Below are positions 25,369 through 37,100 of a stretch of 64,000 nt of DNA, one piece after another (within the stretch, counting starts at the first letter, position 1; each line of letters starts with the position of its first letter). Made by a program: the position numbers and the translations under genes. The DNA comes from Trochalopteron elliotii (Eukaryota > Chordata > Aves > Passeriformes > Leiothrichidae), in NCBI GenBank assembly GCA_024734555.1, contig JANPWX010019802.1, positions 310,001 to 374,000 of the forward strand, in the 5' to 3' direction. Under the pieces are notes generated by a model. It did no database searches. It had not been told where the DNA came from and saw only the letters and a list, made by a program, of their open reading frames with translations.

Positions 25369-25977
25369 GGACCTGCTTGTTTAGATTGATTTCACATTTC
25401 CCAGTCTTCTGTGCAGTTCCTTTGGATTCAGACATTTACACTCAGCCAATATTCATTCCATTCCCCCTCCCACACTGGGTAAGGTGTTAGCACACACACG
25501 AAAACAACTGCAAACAACCAAAGCCAAACATACCACACAATTTTTTTTTAGGACATGCAGGGAGAGCTTTGAAAACTGCAAGCAATGTGACTGTCTGTCT
25601 GTTTAGACAGTGATAGGACCAATAGGCTTTTGGTTTTTAGTTCTAGGCAATCAGTAAAAAGAGATTTGAATCACTTGCCAAGGAAATGCATACTTAGAGT
25701 TATTGAAATAGCTATCGGTAAAATTGTATAGATCTACATTTAGTTACAAAGGCAGTGCTTTTTCTGTGTCATTTTGCCGAAAACATGCATCATAAACATA
25801 AAATAATATAAAATTCTGGGGGGAAAAGCAGAGTCCACAAAGGAGAAAGAGAGTAGGTTGTCAGAAATTCACGTTTCCCAGAGAAGATATGAATAAGACA
25901 TATGGGATGAAACTGAAATAATTATAGCACATAATTAATTAAGACAGTTCCTAAATGGAAAAACAACTAAGAAAGGA

Positions 25978-26068
25978 TAGAAAAAAAAAAAAAAAAGAAA
26001 AGAACAAACACAAGAAAACCCCCAACCAAGCAAACAAACAAACAAAAAAACCAAAAAAAACCCATGCC
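25978..26068. repeat. A-rich low-complexity tract
   Basis: A run of about 17 A is followed by CAAACAAACAAACAAAAAAA and CCAAAAAAAACCC words. The 95-codon ORF here is a consequence of the lysine-rich low-complexity sequence and is not a gene. Confidence 0.85.
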
Positions 26069-26261
26069 ATCAAAGCAAAAAGAAAATATGCAGGAGGAAC
26101 ACTAGCTGATCAAAGAAGGAAACTAGTGATCGATGGTCAATATGTTGCAGGTGTACTTCCTTTTTTTCTTGACAGTCCACACAAAAAGAAAGAAGAAAGC
26201 ATCCTAGGGACTGAGGTATGTTTTCTTAGGCTTGGGGAGTGAATTGTTGAAAAGCTTTACC

Positions 26262-26405
26262 CTCACCATAAAACAGATAAGAAGGCAATTAGAACTCCTG
26301 AAAGCCAACAAAGCACTAGACCCAGATGATTTAAATTCCCAGCGGAAGAGAGAAGAACTGTAAACCTTATAGAAAAGATTTATGACAGGTTACTGAGAAC
26401 AGGAT
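26262..26405 (+). mobile_element. CR1 ORF2 fragment (pre-RT region), probable
   Basis: Plus-strand translation around 26280-26350 reads RQLELLKANKALDPDDLNSQ, which resembles the CR1 pre-RT segment (L..L..HKSMGPDGIHPR). It is short and diverged, without the RT core. An unrelated LINE of the same clade would look similar. Confidence 0.5.
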
Positions 26406-27940
26406 ACTACAAAAGGGCTGGAGAAAGAATTGATGCAATTACCACATTCAATAGAAGAAGGAAGGAAGGAACCAGAGAACAAATGCATTGAGCTGTAGAC
26501 ACAGGTATAGGAAAGACTCACTAGAAAAGGTAAAAAATTGTGTGATACTGATGCAAGATATGGAAATAATAGAGAGAAAGGGAAGATAGGGAACTCACAT
26601 TTGCAAAACTTGTTTTTTGCCTCTTTGGATATCTGTTCACCTTTAATATTGATCACCTAGCAGTAGAAAAGGGAACATGCAGTAAAGGCCATTTATCTGT
26701 GTTTAAGGCAAGAAGATATCCCATATCTGTATTCATGTTGATTGTCACAGGGTGTTTTTAGTTGAAGAGAACAGTTCATCCTGATAAAGCACCTATCACA
26801 GACAGCTGTATGAATGTGTTCACTCCAGTGGCAGGCTCCAACCTCACAGAAGCAGAAGTAAATTGAATAACCCACCAGACACCTCTGACCACTTGAGAGA
26901 AATTTCCAAAGTGCTACAAGCCATGAAGATATGTAAATAGTGCTCAGAGATTACAGAGCAGCATCAGAACACCATTGAAAGACATGTGAGACACAACTCA
27001 ATGTTGAAGGGACACTTTCAGAAGTGTCTTTAATAAGTAAGCACTTTTATAAATGCAGACATCACAATTTGCATGGTCAAAGTGAGATAAAAAGGGAAAA
27101 AATTAAAGAGAATAGTTTCTTTAAGATAAATAGACTAAAAGCAGTAGGTGGATGTGTGCAATCCCTTCCCTTTCTCTCCCAAAGCACTACCCCAAATTAA
27201 TTTCTCTAAATTACATTGTTAGTTTACTCTGGAGAACATTAGTTTGTATTTTTAATTTGTACTTTCCATTCATAAGAATTTGCTAGCCTCAGTAATTAAA
27301 GAATATCTATGACCAGAAGTTCAGAAATATGTACCTATAGTGCTCTATTTGTGCACTTAGACTCTTGAGTACAAAATTTGAGCTGCCAAATTTAAAAATA
27401 CTCCAAACACCAGTTTTCTTGCTGTAATGTGATTTGGCATGTGCAGCTGAGATTCAGGTAGCAAATTAGTCCACTAACTTCTTTAAAGATCTTCTCTCAT
27501 TTCACATTACTGGTGGAGGAAAGTACTATACAACCATGAAAGATATTTTTTGAAATCAGAAGTATGAACATTTTTAACAAGATGAAGCTTAGAAAAGCCT
27601 AGCCATAATCACAGGAAGAGGCAGAGCCACAAAACAGCCTTTATACTTAAATAAAGACCTTCACCCTTCTTATCAGCAAGCCTGTGCACACTCCTGTCCA
27701 GAGTTTGTCACACAATTTATCTTTTCTAGAGGTAAAAAAGTTTCCATGGGAAGTGGTGTTAAAATACTGGCGCACTTCATCAGTATGCAACAATTAAAGA
27801 AATGCCACTATGTTTAGTTTCAGTGAGATGTTTAGTTCATTAAGTGGCACTTCTAACTGCCCTAATCACTATGTCAACTTCTTGTTATGGACAGCATTTC
27901 TGATCATCAAAATATTAACATGAGCTTAAAATATATACAT

Positions 27941-28085
27941 CATAGAATCATGAAGTGGTTTGGCTTTGAAGAGACCTTAAAAGTCAGGAGGGTTCTATGG
28001 TTCTGTGACAGGGATGCCACCCACTAGACCAGGTTAGTCAAAGCCCCATGCAGCCTGGCCTTTGATAACAGCAGTGATGAGAAAG
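27941..28085 (-). mobile_element. CR1 LINE 3' end, antisense
   Basis: The plus strand starts CATAGAATCATGAAGTGGTT, then GGCTTTGAAGAGACCTTAAA, and includes CACTAGACCAGGTTAGTCAA and GCCCCATGCAGCCTGGCCTT. This is the reverse complement of the CR1 3' UTR beginning at its terminal repeat. It is only about 140 bp, strongly 5' truncated. Confidence 0.9.
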
Positions 28086-28593
28086 ATTCACTGAGGAAAA
28101 GAAAATCAAAAGCAAAGAAAGATTTACCATGCAACAAAAAATGCCTGTACAAGCACCAACAAATCGGTGCAGACAGACAGGAGCAGTGCTGGAAGTTCAA
28201 TACAACTAATCTTAAAACACAAAAATTGTGAGAAGAAAAACAATAAAAATAGCCATATTATCATCTTCAATATTTTATAAGGGACCATTCTGAATTGTCA
28301 TCATCTGTCATTTAATATCTGTGTATTCTAAACTACAGTTAACCTTGCTGGAAGTTAAGGACGTATGGAGTGTCTTTCCATTCTTTATTCCTACCATTTT
28401 CTTACAGCCTTTGAAAACATTGATTGAACAAAGAAATTAACACAGCTGATGTTACAAGTGCTACTCAGACATATAGACTATTTGCTAGTTATACACAATA
28501 AGATCAAAACCAAATAAGAAGTGTGATGTTTTTTGACTCAACATGGAATAGCTTCTAACAACTTTTGACACACTTCATCTGTCTAGACTAGTT

Positions 28594-28664
28594 TTCGGGT
28601 TTTTTGGAGTTTGTTTTTGTTTTTGTTGGTTGGGTTTTTTTGGTTTTATGTTTTTATCTTCTAT
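28594..28664. repeat. G/T-rich low-complexity tract
   Basis: Repeated GTTTTTG / GGTTTTTTTGG words, strongly asymmetric between strands. Confidence 0.75.
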
Positions 28665-29559
28665 TTTTATTCTTCATTTTAGCAGGCCAGACCATATCAT
28701 CTTAGATAGCCTCAGGGGACTCTGAGCAATCAATTGCACAGAGTACAAAGGTTGAAAGAGCAACTGCAGGTGCAAACTATGTTATCTCTGACCACATATG
28801 GTGCACTGTAATCATCCATTTCTTAAGGCTTCAAAAACTCCAGGCTGACCTTGTGCTTTATAAATCATGTCACTTTTACAGAACTATCCCCTTCAGCTAT
28901 TAACTGAATTGTTTTGCATAAACATGCATCAAATCTTATTGATCCTTTCCAAGCTTCCAAAGGGCATAGCTTACCCCAGAGGGAAGAGAAGCTAAGAGAA
29001 ACTCGAAAGATAGTTTAAAAACCCTGAACATCCAGTTACTATATTCTAGCTAGTCAAAACCCACAAAAATCAATGCTTATTGTCAGGACTCATCCCTCTT
29101 AAAACAGTTTCTGACATTATTTAAATACAGCATAAGTTTTGCCGGAACATTCAGCTCACAAATACATTAAACAGGATTTTTTTTTTTTCACCCATAATCT
29201 TGTTTAATTAGCATAAGCACAGGAAAATGGTTTAAGGCTGACCTTCAGGCAAACAAAGAGAAGTATTTTTTGGTTACTACCAGGACATGGGAAGTCAATA
29301 TGTTAAGCTTATAAGGAGGCTCAAGACTTGCATCCATTTAGAGACTCATGAAAACCTTGTTCCTTAAGCCTCCCTACCGATGTCTGTAAATAACCAAAGT
29401 TACTAAGAAACTAACTTAGATTTAGGTATGTACCTCGTTAGGTGCATTAATCACAGGTGGACTAGGTTAATCCTTAACTGCAGAATAGAGACGTTGACTT
29501 TTTCTGACTTGTAGGTATATGCACTCAGAACACATGTATTTCCAGACAAGACACAAAGG

Positions 29560-30040
29560 AAATATCATCATTTTCTCCTACCCTGTGATTATGACCTGAC
29601 AGTGGAATAAGGCATGAACTCTGCAGTGTTAGTGCAAAGACATTTATTGGTTTCAGGTGCTTATATTCATACTTTTTAGAGCTGTGATAAGATGCTCCAC
29701 TTAATGCTTGCTGGTTACAGGTTCCTGTGCTTGCCTGGAGAGTGCTGAGTGTGCTGTGGTTACGCTGCATGCATGAACAGGACGTGGTGTTTCATCTTCT
29801 CGGACATGGTTCATGTCCCCTGATCAGATCCAAGGTTGTTGCTGTTCAAGTTTTAACAGATCAGCTGTGCTGCTCATGTCATGTAACTTATTCTGCTCCT
29901 CAGCCCTGACCAGCATCCAGGACATGATGACCAGGGTGCACACACTTAAGTCAGTCCTGAGGCTTAGAATCCATACCTTACCTATACTTTTTCTCAAATT
30001 TATATTTCCCTAAACACCAAACTATGGGACACCTCAAACA
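29560..30040 (-). mobile_element. Probable solo ERV LTR, antisense
   Basis: On the minus strand the segment starts TGTTTGAGGTGTCCCATAG at 30040. Near its end it shows a TATA-like GAATATAAGCACC (29669-29657) and AATAAATG (29648-29643) only about 10 bases on, the compact U3/R arrangement typical of retroviral LTRs. The 3' boundary is uncertain (about 29560-29600) and no target-site duplication was found. No internal viral sequence flanks it. The assignment is structural, and I cannot name the family. Confidence 0.55.
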
Positions 30041-32100
30041 AGGGGTGAAGGCATGTGCCACTAAGGGAGATATTCCATTACTCTGACACAACATGCTCTT
30101 GTGCATCTAGCCATTACATATTCTTGGAAATTCCCCCCATAGTATTTGTTTACATGGCATTTTGCAGGCAGGCACATGAAAATTCCACAAACAGAGCCAG
30201 CAGGACATGTGCCAGCTCTGAATGAAAAGCCGTACTGTGCATTTAGCACATTATTGAGCCTCAAATGATAAACTCCACTCAGCAGTAAGCAACTTTAAAT
30301 CCTGGCATTTCTTAACTTTTTACTGTTTAGCTACAAAACACCTAAGGATGCCTGCTTGCAATATATTAAACAGCAAGATTAGGTATTGTCCTCTATATCA
30401 GTTCCCCAAAACTTATGGTAATGCTAGTAATGAAATACTAGGTTTTTTTGTGTGTCCCTATCTGTAAGAGGTAAAGACACACACCTTGAAAATTTCTCAG
30501 GTTTTGTAAGACAGTAAGATCTCAGCAATCTGAGATCTTGGGAGGAGCAGCCTCTGCAGGCAAGCAGGCCGTACTTAATGTGCCAGTCAAAATGATCTAG
30601 CTGTTTCTGAGGAAAAAAAAAGGTTAGGAAAAAAAATGGAGAGCTTAAAAAGAACATGATCTTAGTGAAAATACTCATCTTAGACTTCCCTGTTCCTTCA
30701 CCAACTAGATTTATGAAAACCACTGTCAAAACATCCAAGATCCACACAGAGGACAGCAACCTATTATTGCTGCCAATTACACTGTTACTTCAGAGTGCTT
30801 CCTTTGAAGGCTGAAAATTTCAGTCTATTTTGAATGAAAAAAGCACCTTGGAGAAAGCAGTGTGATTTTCAAAATCAATGTTTCAAGAGTAACAAAGATA
30901 TGAAACTAAGACCTGCTTATGCAACATAATTCAACAACTGTTTATGTGTGCTAAGGTCAGATCTAATAGGGAAGGGAGCTGAAAGGACATCAGTCTTTTA
31001 CAATGGCACTTTCTGAAGCCAAGGCTAGTAATATTCTCTGCAAAATTATTAATATTCAGAAAGTTACTTAAAAACATCCTGTCTAGTTCCAGAGAACTAA
31101 GCAATAGTTTGTGCAGGCTTTTGAAATTCTCAGTTTGTCTATTTGAAAAATAGTTTTCAGTTCAGAAAGCAATTATACACACACTTAGAACCAAACCTGA
31201 ACTTATCAGTCCAATATTCCTCTCATAACAGTGTAACATTTTGTATGTATTTTAGCAGCATTAAAATCTCTGCCTTCTGTTGGGAGCCTGAACCTTGCCC
31301 AAGAGTATTTCTAGTTCAAGGCAGGTAGGGGTTGTGAACAAGCCACAAGCACAAGTGGCATTCAATTCTCGTTGTGTTTGTATTAGTAAGAGAGGGGGTG
31401 AATCTGAGCAAAACCTCAGGGTAAGTTCAATATTACATGTAACATTTTGTATCCAAGACAGAATTTGGGAGGATTGAGTCTTAGTCTTGATGTGAAGTAT
31501 GAAAGTCTTCACCAAGTGAAAGGAGAAAATCCTTCAGGAGTTCATCTAAGTTAATGTTGTAACTATGGAGTTAATCCTGAGGTTGGGTAAATAGCTATTT
31601 ACTTACTTGTCTAACGTTTTCTTGTGTAAATGTTGATTCCAGACTAAGAGACTAAACACCACCACATTCCTTTCCTGTGAACGTGGCAATTCCTAAAACT
31701 GAGGGAAGTAACAGCATTTCAGCAGGGAGAGCCTGAACCTCAGGACACTCCCTATGAGTCTGCAATCCTCCCTCCCTTCATCTGTCCATGATGTTATGTT
31801 GCATACTTTAATGATCACAAAACAATTTTTCATTAATGACCTCTGCCCCATTCTGTATGTTTGAGACTTGGAGGGTGAATCAAGGCTGCACATGAAGTAC
31901 AAAAGGCTGTCTTCTGAAAGCACTCTGCTTGGCCAAAAACACTGGGAGAAATATTTGAACAAAGCCAGAATTGCAGAAAGAAGAGTCTGGTTTCAAGGCT
32001 GATAAGTGATAATCTGGAGCATTTTTCTCTGGACCTGTCTCTGCATAACTCTTTTCACTTTAGTAAATGCTATACAATGCCATACAATGCTACATGGGAG

Positions 32101-32149
<49 letters not shown>

Positions 32150-33540
32150 AAAAAAAAATCATTCCAAGACTTTGGAAACTGGACACCCAAAGTGAGTTAG
32201 AGCATTTAATTGCAAGACTAAGTTCTGACCTATTAAATTGTGAAATATGGGACCTATTGACCTGTTTAAAGTGTTTTGAAAATATTAGAGATACTTGACT
32301 ATTATTTGAGAATGTTTAGATAGCATTATGTCAATTTCCATAAGAAACAATCACATAGTTAATAAATCTATTTATTTAGCATAATTTTTAAAAGCACAGG
32401 AAATATAGTCAGGTTTAGATGTTATTTGCTTGTCATTTTATCAACAGTTATAGTATCAGAAGTAGTGGAGCAAATAAAGCTGCAGAATATATTTGGCCCC
32501 ATGTGCAAAACCCCTATACACTGCATTAAGGACCTGTTTAAAAATGCTGAGTTTGTTCACCAACAGAATCCAGAATTCCAAACAATTTTCCTGTTAGCAC
32601 TGTCATCCCAGTTAGTAATTATTAAATTTCAAAAGCAGAAAAACAACATCAATTCTGTAGAATTATTATTATTATACATTATTGTTTCTATACCTTATTT
32701 TTTTTGTAATTTATTATTTTTATACTGTCATTAGAAAATAAAGTGTTAGAGGAAGATGAGAAAGAGGGCATTTTCTCTTATTTTGTGCAACATTCTCTTA
32801 ATTTGTGCACTTTTCTCTTATTTTCTGAATTTCTATAATATCTAATATGGTCTTTGTCTTAAACACAAAAACCAACATTTACATTTTTCCATCTTTAGAA
32901 CTTCATTAATGAAATAGCTCACACTAAGGAAATAATAGTTATATGGCTCTTTATTTTCTAAGGTTTTACAGACAAGTCTTCAAAACTTTTTAAAATATGA
33001 AACTGTTTAGAAAATGTATGTCAAATAGAAAGACTTCAGCAGTTTGCATTAAAGCTCTTTTCTCAGGACAGAAAGTACATTCCTTCTTTGTGGTCAGTAA
33101 AATACAGAGAACTTTATTACAAAAGTTGGCTATTAATTATAAGGTCAAATAAAGATTTTATTCTTTTTTCCTCTTTCTTTATTATAAACTGCCTTCAGCT
33201 GGTACTGGTTTGACCACAAAGCTTCAGGCTACATATAATCCAAAATCATTGCAAAACACTGAACAATTAGACTGTGATTTTTCTCCTCTTCACAGACAAA
33301 TTGTGGGTTTCCTACATGGATTAATCTTAAAATGAGCTGGTTTTTTTCTTCTCCTGCTTACTTTACACTTCATACCTTCCTTGACTCTTTTATTGCACTA
33401 GATCTGTGAGAAAGAAACTTTCCTCTTTGACAATGAACTCCAAGTTGTCCGTGATTCAAATATCACTTCCTAAAAATTGAGTGAAAGTGAAGTGTGTCTT
33501 TGGTTTTGTAAGTGAACTTTAAGTTCATAACTACCTGAGA
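30041..33540. other. Intergenic, no gene recognised
   Basis: AT-rich sequence on both strands. It includes a perfect inverted repeat at 30516-30539, a GAAA microsatellite at 32099-32147 and a threefold imperfect 20-odd-base tandem (CTCTTATTTTGTGCA type) at 32769-32830. The 102-codon ORF at 32426-32734 is composed of AT-rich codons and resembles nothing known to me. Confidence 0.55.
32099..32158. repeat. (GAAA)n microsatellite plus A run
   Basis: About twelve uninterrupted AGAA units, then GATAAAAAAAAA. It forms a pure purine tract of nearly 60 bases with a single T. Confidence 0.95.
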
Positions 33541-33544
33541 AACC

Positions 33545-34140
33545 AGACCATATATAAGATTATGAGGCCTGGTGGGATCCATCCCAGAGTCCTGAGGGAA
33601 TTGGCTAACACAGTTGCCAAGCCTGCCAAGCCCCCTCTGTGATGTATGAAGTCAGGAGGAGTCCTCAGTGAAAAAAGGGAAACACTGCACACACATTCTT
33701 TAAAAAGGTGAATGGGATCCTGGGAACTACCAACCTGTCAGCCTCACCTTGCCATGGCTTCCCTCTCTAAACTGGAAAGAAATGGATTTGATGGGTGGAA
33801 GGTTGGTGGTGGATGGTGACCTGCAGAGAGTATTGGTCAACAGTCCAAATGAAGATCAGGGATGACTTGTGTCCCCCGGGGGTTTGTAATGGGACCATTA
33901 CTGTTTGATATCTTCATTAATGACATAAATGGAGAGACCAAGTGTAGTCTCAGCAAGTTTGCAGAAGACACCAAGCTGAGTGGTGTGATGGACACACCTG
34001 AGTGATGGGATGTCATCCAGAGAGGCCTGGACAACGTTAAGAAGTGGGTCTCCGTGAACCTTAGGAAATTCAACAAGATGAAGCACAAGTTTTTTCACCC
34101 GGGTTGGGGCAAGCCCCAGCATAAATACAGTCTGGGGGAT
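33545..34140 (+). mobile_element. CR1 LINE ORF2 fragment (RT domain)
   Basis: Plus-strand translation pieces in changing frames give GGIHPRVLRELANTV-like, then GPLLFDIFINDINGETKCSL, a SKFAEDTKLSG stretch (the CR1 F.DDTKL catalytic motif with D to E in the first position) and RKFNKMKHKFFHPGWGKP. The element is truncated at both ends and frameshifted. The loss of the first catalytic Asp alone would inactivate it. Confidence 0.92.
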
Positions 34141-37100
34141 AAGACTGATTGTTTACTTAGGTTGAACTACAGGTTAGTTCTTCATTTTGTTGGTATAAGA
34201 AACTAGTACAAAGGATCCCTGACTAAGGTATAGGTTCTTCATCTCTCAATTTTGCATGCTTTGATAATTGCTTTTAATCACAGGTCTGTTTTACCTTTAG
34301 ATGTCAGTTCAAGGAGGTAAATATCTGGCTAATAGGGTTGTAATGAATTCTTTATTTCTTCTCTCCCCTTCCCAAAAAACCTACGTCTACATCCTACAGT
34401 GTCCTGTCTTCCTTCCTCAAGGTTTAAGAAGGAAACATTGTAAACAAGTAGCTGAAATTCCTAATTCTGAATGTAGAAAGCTATGTTTCAATAAATGGTC
34501 CTTAAATGGTAGCTTTCTCCGTGTTGGCAATGTCAGCAACCCTTCTGATTTAACTTACAGAGAACAGTTCTAAAATATATAGTAGACAGATAATTTACAT
34601 ATGTCCAGTTCCAAAATATGCCTTGTTTTATAATACAATGCAGTATGTTATAGAAGTATTCATATTGATTCAAGGTAACCAAAAAGTGCAAAATAGTATC
34701 TGCATATATGAGTTGAAAGATAAAGAGAAATAAAATCAAAATAATTTGATCAAACTTTAGTCTCTTGTTTACAAGTTGAGTAATAATATTGGTACTTCCT
34801 GATACTTTTCCTTAGCATATCTGCACAGCTTGTTTCTCTCTAAACTAGAAGCCAAAGATAAAAAGACAGAAGGCTAGCCCAGATTTACTGAAATTAAATC
34901 CCACCTAAATTTTTGTAACGTATTTCTTACTAGCTCACTACCAAGGCCACAGCATTGATCAAAGGTGGTACAAAACCCAGTTACAGGCTCCTAGATGGAA
35001 CACTGAAGTAGAACACTTGACAGGCCTGTAATTGTTTAGGTGGAGGCCCGATGAATCTGTTCTCTAAAATTGCATTCAAACAGATTTCATCTTGCAAGGG
35101 AGCCACCTTTTCATGAGACTGAAGCTGAAGACACACCTTTGTCTAATTTTCACAGTTCTGAAATAAAAATTCTATTTTCAATTTAAACTAAAAAAATAGC
35201 AGAAGCTTATTAAGAATGCAAATGTTCTCTTCATTAAGAATTCTCCAGGAATGTCTTGTTTTTCTGTCTGCCATATCTGATAATGAAGAGTTGTATCAAA
35301 TACCCTGTGAGACTACTACTTACATATAAGGTCCTCCCATTCCACTTAATTTTTTCCATTTTTGGGAGGGTCTAGACGAGGTAGTCATTCCTCAGGAGCC
35401 CTTGATTTGGCTTCTTGTGTGCAAATGGGCATTGAGTGAGCTGCCAGCTCCTCTGATGGGCTTGGCAGCCTCCCCCTCCTGCCATGTCTCTTCTGAGCTC
35501 CTTTGTGGGTGTTTTGTCACATAGCCTACTACTTAGATTTAGAAATAAAGAGATAGGCAAAGAATGTGAAAAAAAACCCCTGATTTTTAAGGATGTTATC
35601 AGTAGGATATCAAGAAAATTACTACCTATAACTTAAGCTTTCCATTTATCCTTACAGTCTCAAGGTGTAATGATGATGACAGTTACAAAAGCAAAGTTGG
35701 AAAACAGAAAGTAAAGTGAAGATAAAGTAATACTTAAAACAGAAAGTTACACCTGGTTTTGCACCTTCTTTTTTATCTCCCACTATTTCTGCTTTGTTCA
35801 GCTGATCTTAAAAGACTTATGTTTTGAACATACTCTGATCTGTGTTTTCCTGGGCTTGTCTTAGGTTTAGCTTCATCTTTTCAGAAAGCTTCTGCCTGTT
35901 TCAGTATCACATAACAAGTGACAGATATGTGATGATAAGTAGCATTAGATGGGATAAGTATACATTCTGACTGTGGGTTTCAAGTGAAACCTCCCTTGGA
36001 CACAGAGAGTCTGGTTAGAGCCAAGTGTTTAATTTTTTCTAGGTCTCACAAGTTCTGGCAGAAAGAGTAGGGACCTCAACTTCTTCTACTGCTTTTAGAA
36101 TAATACAGAATTCAGTAACACATTATAAATTTAGTAAATATAACACCAAAGGATTTTTGGCTTCATCTTAATAGAGAAGCCAATGAACATATTATAAACG
36201 TGCAAGAAGGGGAATCACACTTCACTGCTTTGGTCTAAAGTTCCTTGGGATAAGGAGAAGAGAAACCATAATTGTTCTTTTCTAACTAGCATAAGTTCAA
36301 CCATTAGCAATGGCTTTTTATTACAATTACTAGATTTCTCTTTCATAACACCCTGTTCCTCAAGTGACCAGCAACTCAGCAAGAGAGCAACTTTAGACAT
36401 TTCACAGGTTTTTTACCACCTGGGCTTGCAGCATCTATAATTCTTTGAATACCAAGAATACAAAATAATATCTATGTGAAAGCAGAGTATTAATAGAGTT
36501 TCTGCTTCTCTGTCTGTCCTAACAGGGCTCAAAATAGCTAATCACACAAATGCAGGATCTAACTCTCCTAGACTGAGTTCATTTTAGTAAATGCTATACA
36601 ATTCAATGTTCAATGTTCAGAGTTCAGTGATAACCATTAGAATTGCCTCTAAAAGTGCACACATGCCAGAGCACTGCTTGATTTCAAAGCAAAGGCTCAG
36701 TCAGGATGACTTTATCTCCTGAAAGGATCATCAGACCTGGTTAGTCTGGCCCAATCTCTACTTGTTCCTGCTCTGCTAATGTCTGCATGATCTACAACCT
36801 CTGAAAGTTAGATTTTCACCTAATTACCAGATACCAAATGCTTGCTGCCTCTCACATTAGTGATGTGACCTCCCTTGTCATCCTGCCAGGAACATCAGTA
36901 AAACTGCATTAACTACTTGAAAACCAGTACTATCTCAGCTCTAAGTCACTGTAGTCCCAAAGGAGTTATGTGCTCTGAGTCTGGCAGCACTGAAGTTCTG
37001 ACTGAAGCAGGCTTAGTGATGTGTTCTCAGTACTATGGGACCAAGACTGTTTTACTGCCTGTTAAAAGCAGAGATCTAAAAAAACAGTTAACTTGCTAGG

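Noticed and set aside
25955..26242. Lysine-rich 95-codon ORF
   Set aside because: It is driven by a poly(A) and CAAA low-complexity tract.
32426..32734. 102-codon hydrophobic ORF
   Set aside because: AT-rich codons produce Ile/Leu/Phe-rich translations by chance; no family resemblance and no splice sites.
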